Positions 6,919 through 11,916 of a DNA stretch of 11,916 nucleotides are shown here, in pieces (the stretch's first letter is position 1; every line of letters begins with the position of its first letter). The notes below the pieces were generated by a model. That model made no database searches. It had not been told where the DNA came from and saw only the letters and a program-made list of their open reading frames with translations. The translations under genes and the position numbers were made by a program. Source of the DNA: STD1-204 sp041649895 (GTDB taxonomy: Bacteria > Patescibacteriota > Minisyncoccia > Minisyncoccales > Minisyncoccaceae); contig JBAZMG010000030.1 of assembly GCA_041649895.1 (NCBI GenBank), positions 1 through 11,916 on the forward strand, in the 5' to 3' direction.

Positions 6919-7765
6919 AGTTTTTCGTTAATTCAACTAACCGTTCCCCATATTCTTGATCATTTATTTGATTATTGACCAATAATCTATTTAATCCCGC
7001 GAAGTAGTTTTGTTTAATTTGAGAAGTCGGCATAGCCGCATTATAAAGACGTACTTCGTCAATTAAACCGTCAAAGCGACTTCCAGCTATCGGCGCGACA
7101 ATAACCGGTCCTGCATTTTCATTGTTCATTGTGCCAATTCCGGAGGCGCTTACGTGTTCATACCCGTTATCATATACTTTAACTATATCCCCATTGTAAG
7201 TTCCTACTATATGATACCATTTACCAACAACAATACTTCCGGATTGAACATTTCCAATCTCTCCCGAACCATCAAATTCTATATTACCGGTTGCACCATT
7301 CGCCATAAAAAATCTCCAGTAGGATGCGGCGTTTTTGTAAATAATTCCCTGAATTCTTAATTGGTCCGGCTTAATCCAAAATTCAACAGTAAAATTAATA
7401 TTATTGAACACGGCGTTGTTCACTACAGAAACCTGATCGTCTTGCCCATCAAAATCAAGACAACTATTCGATATGCAACCGCTCGTTATCCATGTTATGG
7501 CCGTATTGGGCGCTAATGGACCGGACCATGAAGCAGTAATATTGCCCCATGTATCAGTCGTGTTTCCATCTAAATGAAATTCCGATGTTAAATTCAACAT
7601 CAAAGAATTGCGAAGAGAATTGGAAAACACTTGCGCTTTGGCGATTGTCGCTTTCTGAGTTGTTGAGCTCATTCCCACAACGATTAAAGCGGACAATATT
7701 CCGATTATTGCAATAACAACCAATAGTTCTATTAAAGTAAAAGCATTAATTTTAATTCTTTGCAT
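6905..7765 (-). CDS. P4: prepilin-like LamG-domain surface protein
   Basis: The shortest member, 286 residues. Leader MQRIKINA, FTLIELLVV (9-17), helix to about 30, shared head to about 62. The LamG-like domain spans about 62-245: SCLDFDGQDDQVSV (101-114), FTVEFWIKP (125-133), WYHIVGTYNGD (183-193) and FDGLIDEVRLYNAAMP (231-246). The tail NYFAGLNRLLVNN starts at 253 and ends NYAKD. Only the two family-wide cysteines (97, 102) are present. At the DNA level its head (7674-7766) matches that of P3 at 92 of 93 positions, though the centres differ completely. The ATG (7765) overlaps P3 by 14 nt. Its tail ends in Asp because the overlap variant reads GAT rather than AAT. Confidence 0.93.
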   Translation of the reverse strand: MQRIKINAFTLIELLVVIAIIGILSALIVVGMSSTTQKATIAKAQVFSNSLRNSLMLNLTSEFHLDGNTTDTWGNITASWSGPLAPNTAITWITSGCISNSCLDFDGQDDQVSVVNNAVFNNINFTVEFWIKPDQLRIQGIIYKNAASYWRFFMANGATGNIEFDGSGEIGNVQSGSIVVGKWYHIVGTYNGDIVKVYDNGYEHVSASGIGTMNNENAGPVIVAPIAGSRFDGLIDEVRLYNAAMPTSQIKQNYFAGLNRLLVNNQINDQEYGERLVELTKNYAKD

Positions 7766-7766
7766 A
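7674..7766 (-). repeat. P4 head repeat, 92/93 identical to the P3 head (8830-8922)
   Basis: Aligned by eye with 8830-8922, these 93 bp differ at one position (7739). They encode the leader and the pilin hydrophobic helix. Neighbouring P2 and P5 encode almost the same peptide with many synonymous differences, so this similarity is more than protein constraint. Confidence 0.85.
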
Positions 7767-7826
7767 ATTTGATGTTAATTCTGCAATTCTTTTTTTGTAC
7801 TCTTGATCATTGATTTGATTATTGAC
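7724..7826 (-). repeat. 103-bp exact repeat across the P3/P4 junction (copy with 9817-9919)
   Basis: Position-by-position reading shows 103 identical bases between 7724-7826 and 9817-9919. The block covers the last about 23 codons of the upstream gene, the overlap and the first codons of the downstream gene. Confidence 0.92.
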
Positions 7827-8921
7827 CAATAACCTGTTTAGTCCCCCAAAATAATTTTGCTCAATTTGGGAAGTCGTCATGGCCGAATTATATATACGAA
7901 CATCATCTATTGAACCGGTAAAAAACGTAGTGCCCACTTTTCCGATCGTCATGTTTGAAATATTAATTGGGGTATTGGTTATGATAGCAACGTGATGCCA
8001 AGCGCTTGCTGTAATGGGATTAGTAATTTCCTTTATAGAAAAATCGTCATATCTTGCATTACTCGACGAGTTCTGGCTAAGAGTCAAAACTCTGTAGGGT
8101 GTACTTGATGGAGCAATAAAATGAGCAGTTCCTTTTTTCCAAACACTAGTAGAATTACTCCAACTTTTTATTGTCACATAACCACTGCCCGCGATCGTGA
8201 ATCCGCCAGTACCACCGATTGAACGTATCCAACCTGAGACACGATAAAGTTTTCCTTGAGTTAACACCGGGCCCGGTATAGAAGATACCCAAGTTTGTAC
8301 ATCACCAATAATATTAAGAGAATACTGTCCTGCTCCGCCAGTTCGTTCATCTGCCACACTTGAAGTTAAATAGGTTGACCATCCGGTCGGCGGATTGCCG
8401 GTTTCCATATTACCATTAGTTACAGCATCCGACCCCAGAGCTTCCACTATTCCGTCCACATAGGTTATGGCACTCGAAGGAACGGTTCCTGATAAATAAC
8501 CGTTACTATCTACGTATGCCGAATTGCCTAAATTTATAACTGTTTCATTTATGCTGTTAGGTTTTATCCAATAAGAAATTGTCTGCACATTTGCAATGGT
8601 TCCGGTATAATCCACAGAATCATTTCCATCAAAAGCTAAACATTTTCCTGAAATACAATCAGAACCTTCAACGGCTCCAACAATCAAACCGTTATTACTA
8701 CCCCAAGAATCATTAGCAGTACCGTCAAATTTCCACTCAGAAATCAGACTATCCATCAAAGAGTTTTTTAAGGAATTAGCGAACACCTGTGATTTGGCAA
8801 TTCTAGCACTATTAGTCGCGCTGCTCATCCCCACAACGATTAAAGCGGACAATATTCCGATTATTGCAATAACAACCAATAGTTCTATTAAAGTGAAAGC
8901 ATTAATTTTAATTCTTTGCAT
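7752..8921 (-). CDS. P3: prepilin-like LamG protein with an inserted carbohydrate-binding-like domain
   Basis: The longest member, 389 residues. Leader MQRIKINA, FTLIELLVV (9-17), helix to about 30, head SSATNSARIAKSQVFANS, which differs from P2, P4 and P5. The LamG half opens with CLAFDGNDSVDYTG (94-107) and TISYWIKP (114-121). From about 163 to 300 there is an extra module: NGNMETGNPPTGWSTYL (169-185), YRVSGWIRSIGG (226-237) and ARYDDFSIKEIT (289-300), a pattern like CBM4/9-type or galactose-binding-like jelly rolls. The LamG fold then resumes with SAWHHVAI (306-313), MTIGKVG (324-330) and FTGSIDDVRIYNSAM (334-348). The tail NYFGGLNRLLVNN starts at 356. Cys 89 and 94 are the family pair. 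The ATG (8921) overlaps P2 by 14 nt. The extra domain assignment is by motif only. Confidence 0.92.
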   Translation of the reverse strand: MQRIKINAFTLIELLVVIAIIGILSALIVVGMSSATNSARIAKSQVFANSLKNSLMDSLISEWKFDGTANDSWGSNNGLIVGAVEGSDCISGKCLAFDGNDSVDYTGTIANVQTISYWIKPNSINETVINLGNSAYVDSNGYLSGTVPSSAITYVDGIVEALGSDAVTNGNMETGNPPTGWSTYLTSSVADERTGGAGQYSLNIIGDVQTWVSSIPGPVLTQGKLYRVSGWIRSIGGTGGFTIAGSGYVTIKSWSNSTSVWKKGTAHFIAPSSTPYRVLTLSQNSSSNARYDDFSIKEITNPITASAWHHVAIITNTPINISNMTIGKVGTTFFTGSIDDVRIYNSAMTTSQIEQNYFGGLNRLLVNNQINDQEYKKRIAELTSNYAKN

Positions 8922-8922
8922 A
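8830..8922 (-). repeat. P3 head repeat, 92/93 identical to the P4 head (7674-7766)
   Basis: The partner copy of 7674-7766; the single difference is at 8895. Beyond the head, P3 and P4 are unrelated at the DNA level by eye. Confidence 0.85.
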
Positions 8923-8943
8923 GGTTTTCGTTAACTCAACTAC
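8899..8943 (-). repeat. 45-bp exact repeat across the P2/P3 junction (copy with 5968-6012)
   Basis: Identical to 5968-6012. It spans the end of P2, the 14-nt overlap and the start of P3. P2 and P5 also share the tail peptide ERVVELTKTYAKN. Confidence 0.85.
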
Positions 8944-9858
8944 TCGTTCGCTGTATTCTTGATCATTTATTTGATTATTGGCCAATAGTTTGTTAATGCC
9001 AGCAAAGTAATCTTGCTGAATTTGAACTATCGTTATTGCTATATTAAATATCCGGACATCATCAATTGAACCGTTAAAATAGTAAAAAGTGCTTCCACTC
9101 CCGATATATAAAGTTCCCGCTGGTATGTCGTCTGTTAATAAATCACAAGTCCCGTTACTGATTCCATTTACTAAAACTCCATCAAGATAAACGTCTGGGG
9201 CCCTATGTTGAGACCTATCACAAGTACCCACCAAAAAATGCCATTTACCATCTACTGTGTTTAAATTACTATTGGTTGGGCTTATATACCTATAAATACT
9301 TCCGGCTGAATAAGTACCCGATGTTATCTCAAACAAACCATTTAATGATTCCCCAGCCGGAACCTTAAAATAACCCGACCAACCAGTTACGGATGCTGTC
9401 CTACGAATAACTGATTGCATAGCGTTGTTTATAGAAGTTTTACCCCAAAAAGAAAAAGTAAAACTATTCGAACCAATAAGAACTCCTGTTCCGCAACTCA
9501 GATAATCCGATGAACCGTTAAACTGTAAACAGGAACTATTTACGCAATTCGAACCGGTTTTAACCTTCGGCGAGCCATTTATTGAACAGTTGTTACCTCC
9601 ACTCCAAGTATCCTGGGTATACGCAGTCGTAGCACTATCTCCGTCATTAAGACCCGAACCATCAAACTTCCATTCAGATACTAAGTTACCCATTAACGAA
9701 TTACGTAAAGAATTTGAAAACACCTGTGCTTTGGCGATCGTCGCTTTTTGTGTTGTTGAACTCATCCCCACAACAATCAAAGCCGATAATATTCCTATTA
9801 TCGCGATAACAATAAGTAGTTCTATTAAAGTAAAAGCATTAATTTTAATTCTTTGCAT
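8908..9858 (-). CDS. P2: prepilin-like LamG-domain surface protein
   Basis: A 316-residue product with leader MQRIKINA, then FTLIELLIV (9-17), the only member with Ile at that position, and a helix to about 30. Its head (SSTTQKATIAKAQVF, MGNLVSEWKFD) and tail (ERVVELTKTYAKN) match P5. Its centre matches P7 instead: NSFTFSFW (131-138), SVIRRTAS (149-156), VGTCDRS (210-216), VYLDGV (223-228) and FNGSIDDVRIF (261-271). Cysteines at 91, 105, 110, 122, 213 and 238 mirror those of P7, which suggests shared disulfides in an oxidising outer location. The tail begins DYFAGINKLLANN (283), the most divergent version of that motif. The ATG (9858) overlaps P1 by 14 nt. No Shine-Dalgarno is visible, so restart after P1 termination is the likely mode. 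Confidence 0.93.
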   Translation of the reverse strand: MQRIKINAFTLIELLIVIAIIGILSALIVVGMSSTTQKATIAKAQVFSNSLRNSLMGNLVSEWKFDGSGLNDGDSATTAYTQDTWSGGNNCSINGSPKVKTGSNCVNSSCLQFNGSSDYLSCGTGVLIGSNSFTFSFWGKTSINNAMQSVIRRTASVTGWSGYFKVPAGESLNGLFEITSGTYSAGSIYRYISPTNSNLNTVDGKWHFLVGTCDRSQHRAPDVYLDGVLVNGISNGTCDLLTDDIPAGTLYIGSGSTFYYFNGSIDDVRIFNIAITIVQIQQDYFAGINKLLANNQINDQEYSERVVELTKTYAKN

Positions 9859-9919
9859 AATTTGATGTTAATTCTGCAATTCTTTTTTTGTACTCTTGAT
9901 CATTGATTTGATTATTGAC
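9817..9919 (-). repeat. 103-bp exact repeat across the P1/P2 junction (copy with 7724-7826)
   Basis: The partner copy of 7724-7826. The shared tail peptide KKRIAELTSNYAKN is found only in P1 and P3. Confidence 0.92.
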
Positions 9920-10723
9920 TAACAATCTGTTCAATCCTGTAAAATAGTTTTGCTGAACTTGAGAGGTTGGCATGGCGGCATTAAATGTGCGGACATCGTC
10001 AACTATTCCAAAAAATGTTAAAGAAGAAGGAAGACCAATAGAAGAAAAATCATTGACTGTGTGTACGCCTACTTGTTGATTTAAATTTTTAGCAACCCCA
10101 TTTACATAAAGAACTGCATCAGTATTATTTGTTTTATCCGAAAAAACTAACGCTAAATGATACCAACCAACAGTTGCAATTCCGGCACTAAAAAAATCGC
10201 TGGTTCCACCTAAATATAAATAATTATTGGAATTATGTTGATATAGATTATTAAAATTGTATATTTTATTTCCTTTTGCTGTTGCCATTTGGGAGAAATA
10301 AAACCATCCTGCCTGTGTTCTTGAATTCGTACTTATGGAAGACGAAAATAATAAATAATCATCCGATCCATCGAGTTTCAAACACGTCCCCGATATGCAA
10401 TTGGAGCTACTCATCCATCCGGAAGTGTGAGTATCCCCGTATCCGGCAGTTGTATCTGCAAAGCTAGTGAGTGTTCCTGTATTGCCTCCACTCCATGAGT
10501 CGGTTGCCGTTGTTCCGGAACCATTATCAAGTTTCCATTCGGAGATTAAATCATTCATCAAAGAATTACGTAGAGAGTTGGAAAACACCTGCGCCTTTGC
10601 AATCGTTGCTTTCTGAACTGTTGAGCTCATTCCGACAACAATCAAAGCGGAGAGAATACCAATAATCGCTATTACCACCAATAGCTCGATCAATGTAAAC
10701 GCTGCTTTTTTAAATCTTTTCAT
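9845..10723 (-). CDS. P1: prepilin-like LamG-domain surface protein, first of the array
   Basis: A 292-residue product. Leader MKRFKKAA, then FTLIELLVV (9-17), helix to about 32, head STVQKATIAKAQVFSNS. The LamG-like domain spans about 60-250: CISGTCLKLDGSDDYLLF (109-126), TQAGWFYF (136-143), WYHLALVF (187-194), AVLYVNGVAKN (203-213) and FFGIVDDVRTFNAAMP (237-252). The tail NYFTGLNRLLVNN starts at 259 and ends SNYAKN. DTTAGYGD (90-97) and the following GWM are shared with P6. Only the two family cysteines (109, 114) are present. The ATG (10723) is not embedded in an upstream gene; a hairpin at 10736-10764 precedes it and only a weak purine stretch (AAAGA) precedes the start. As first gene after a hairpin it may set expression of the whole coupled array. 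Confidence 0.93.
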   Translation of the reverse strand: MKRFKKAAFTLIELLVVIAIIGILSALIVVGMSSTVQKATIAKAQVFSNSLRNSLMNDLISEWKLDNGSGTTATDSWSGGNTGTLTSFADTTAGYGDTHTSGWMSSSNCISGTCLKLDGSDDYLLFSSSISTNSRTQAGWFYFSQMATAKGNKIYNFNNLYQHNSNNYLYLGGTSDFFSAGIATVGWYHLALVFSDKTNNTDAVLYVNGVAKNLNQQVGVHTVNDFSSIGLPSSLTFFGIVDDVRTFNAAMPTSQVQQNYFTGLNRLLVNNQINDQEYKKRIAELTSNYAKN

Positions 10724-10735
10724 TCTTTATTCTTT

Positions 10736-10764
10736 ACCCCCATCTTTTTTTAAAAGGTGGGGGT
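10736..10764 (-). promoter_or_regulatory. Hairpin between the ligase/TPR gene and P1
   Basis: ACCCCCATCTTTT (10736-10748) and AAAAGGTGGGGGT (10752-10764) form a 13-bp stem with one wobble position and a 3-nt loop. No U tract follows on either strand. It ends 12 nt before the P1 ATG and 11 nt after the stop of the upstream gene. It may be an intercistronic stability or attenuation element. Confidence 0.65.
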
Positions 10765-10775
10765 GAATTCTTATT

Positions 10776-11916
10776 TTATTTCTTCAAAGTCTCTATTTCC
10801 GCCGTCAATTCAGTTAACCCCGGATTTAACGAGAGCGCTTGCTCATAATTCTTAATCGCGTTTTCTTTATCTCCTTTTTTCTCATAGATCCTGCCTTCGG
10901 CAAAATAAATCTCGTAATTATTCGGCGCCAACTTTTTCGCCATTTCGTAAGCGTCTATCGCGGCTTTAGTTTTATCGTCTATTAAAAAGCTTGTATTCTC
11001 ATAGATCAGCCCGAGGTTTGCCCAGGTCTTAAAGTTTTGCGGCTCGCGGGCAGTTGCTATTTTCGCTAATGATTCCGCTTGCGAAGCCAAATTTCTCGCT
11101 TCGTTTTCGTTCGCGGTTTTCGCTTCACTCGTTTGCCCCGCGCTTGAACTTTCTTCAAACGCTTTACTTGCTTTGATTATATACAATTGCGAAAGCCCGA
11201 CATAGTAATCGCTATTGGGAAAAATATCCACCGCCATATCCGCGAGTTTTATCGGATAATCCAAATCCTCCTTTTTATAACTGTTCTGGTTAAGCGTGTT
11301 ATACGCCTTGAACGACCTTTGATACAAAGCCTCGGCAATATATTGGCTCTTAAACATAAATGCTCCGAAGATAATAATCAGCGCAACAAGCGCTAAAATA
11401 ATCGTGGCCGTTAATGGTTTTTTATCTTTTGATTTGATGTCCGCGTTAATCTCAAATTCCGTTTCTTTATTATTTAACATTCCCGCCCACAAACCAAGGA
11501 TCAAAAATGAAACCGCGAGCGGAACAATAGTAAGCCTGTAAAAAAACAATGTCGCGAACAAAGAAAAACCAATAGGAAAAAGAATGCTTTTCAGTTCATC
11601 TTCATCGGACGCTTTTTTTGTTCGATGGTCAACATCCGCGAGTAAAAACAAAAATCCTTTAATTATGAAAAACAGCCAAGCCGCGAGTAAGAACAAAACA
11701 GCGATAACGCCCACAGAAGAAGCGATCGTGATGATTCCCATCGGTCCTTGCGTGTAAACCACATCAGTTACGCCAAGAGCTCGGTCTTTATGGAGCGAAT
11801 ACTCGTAGAGAAAGGTTGCCGGCCCGGAACCGAGAAATATATTCTTTGTTGATTCGGCAAGCGTCTTTTGCGATATATCCATCCCCAATCTATAAGGCAG
11901 AGGTTCTTCGCAAAAG
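10776..11916 (-). CDS. O-antigen ligase/Wzy-like membrane protein with C-terminal TPR repeats (5' part cut off)
   Basis: The frame is open to the right edge, giving 379 visible residues that end at TAA (10778-10776). The visible part begins in the conserved loop PYRLGMDISQKT with LGSGPATFLYEYSLHK (28-43), a signature I associate with O-antigen ligase/Wzy-type membrane proteins of this kind. Hydrophobic segments follow at about 60-94, 111-146 and 168-188. After a soluble stretch come TPR-like repeats: NFKTWANLGLIYENT (294-308), AIDAYEMAKKLAPNNYEIYF (319-338), and GRIYEKKGDKENAIKNYEQA (341-360) with ALSLNPG. Such proteins polymerise or transfer surface glycans across the membrane; the TPRs may recruit partners. 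Donor and acceptor are unknown. It is the gene upstream of the pilin array, separated by 52 nt with a hairpin, so cotranscription is possible. Its start is not in the window. Confidence 0.85.
   Translation of the reverse strand, partial: FCEEPLPYRLGMDISQKTLAESTKNIFLGSGPATFLYEYSLHKDRALGVTDVVYTQGPMGIITIASSVGVIAVLFLLAAWLFFIIKGFLFLLADVDHRTKKASDEDELKSILFPIGFSLFATLFFYRLTIVPLAVSFLILGLWAGMLNNKETEFEINADIKSKDKKPLTATIILALVALIIIFGAFMFKSQYIAEALYQRSFKAYNTLNQNSYKKEDLDYPIKLADMAVDIFPNSDYYVGLSQLYIIKASKAFEESSSAGQTSEAKTANENEARNLASQAESLAKIATAREPQNFKTWANLGLIYENTSFLIDDKTKAAIDAYEMAKKLAPNNYEIYFAEGRIYEKKGDKENAIKNYEQALSLNPGLTELTAEIETLKK

Noticed and set aside
5968..9919. Regularly spaced repeats as a CRISPR-like array
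   Set aside because: The repeats are coding (pilin heads and tails), the spacing is 850-1200 bp, and there are no cas genes.
7752..9919. Phase variation by the T7 run (plus strand) in the P1 and P3 tails
   Set aside because: Slippage there would only change the last few tail residues, and a 7-nt tract is short; nothing else supports a switch.
1..11916. Alternative genetic code with UGA read as glycine (Gracilibacteria-type)
   Set aside because: No gene stops at TGA, but none contains an in-frame TGA either, and glycines use GGN codons, so the standard code explains everything.

Overview
The window looks like a piece of a reduced bacterial genome of the Candidate Phyla Radiation / Patescibacteria (perhaps Parcubacteria). 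This is an inference from content: tandem pilin-LamG genes, an O-antigen-ligase/TPR protein, a tiny lysine-rich protein, many genes without a clear Shine-Dalgarno, and very AT-rich spacers. No marker gene fixes the taxon. Every gene I can support lies on the minus strand, so transcription runs from high to low coordinates. All complete genes read with the standard code, and every visible stop is TAA or TAG.

In transcription order: the window opens at its right edge inside an O-antigen ligase/Wzy-like membrane protein with C-terminal TPR repeats (10776-11916, 5' end missing). A hairpin follows (10736-10764). Then come seven tandem genes, called P1 to P7 here (P1 9845-10723, P2 8908-9858, P3 7752-8921, P4 6905-7765, P5 5977-6918, P6 5073-5990, P7 4089-5039). 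Each encodes a type IV prepilin-like N-terminus, a LamG/concanavalin-like domain and the same short C-terminal tail. Five of the six junctions overlap by exactly 14 nt, with the next ATG sitting inside the Tyr-Ala codons of the previous tail. The sixth (P6/P7) has a perfect 10-bp hairpin instead. murB (3086-4069) follows P7 after 19 nt, and an intrinsic terminator (3043-3066) closes this apparent surface/cell-wall operon.

Next are a small two-helix membrane protein of unknown function (2697-2990) with a strong Shine-Dalgarno and its own terminator (2651-2676), then about 350 bp of extremely AT-rich DNA (2298-2650) with several inverted repeats and a recurrent GGAAAA(T/A)-type motif. A 31-residue protein with 18 lysines (2202-2297) and a terminator (2163-2192) follow. 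Last come hpf (1796-2128) and secA (1-1723, 3' end missing), an order also known from Bacillus subtilis, with a hairpin between them.

The most interesting part is the pilin-LamG array. Heads and tails are nearly constant, centres are highly variable, and the constant tail of one gene fuses with the constant head of the next. This makes a repeated block in which recombination would keep reading frames and translational coupling intact. Patchwork similarity (P1/P3 tails identical over 103 bp across the junctions, P2 centre like P7, P1 centre like P6, P3 carrying a nested extra domain) suggests that cassettes have been shuffled. I read it as a diversified family of surface lectin-like pilins or pseudopilins made with an envelope polysaccharide enzyme and a peptidoglycan enzyme. 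Ligands, secretion machinery and pilus assembly are not visible here.
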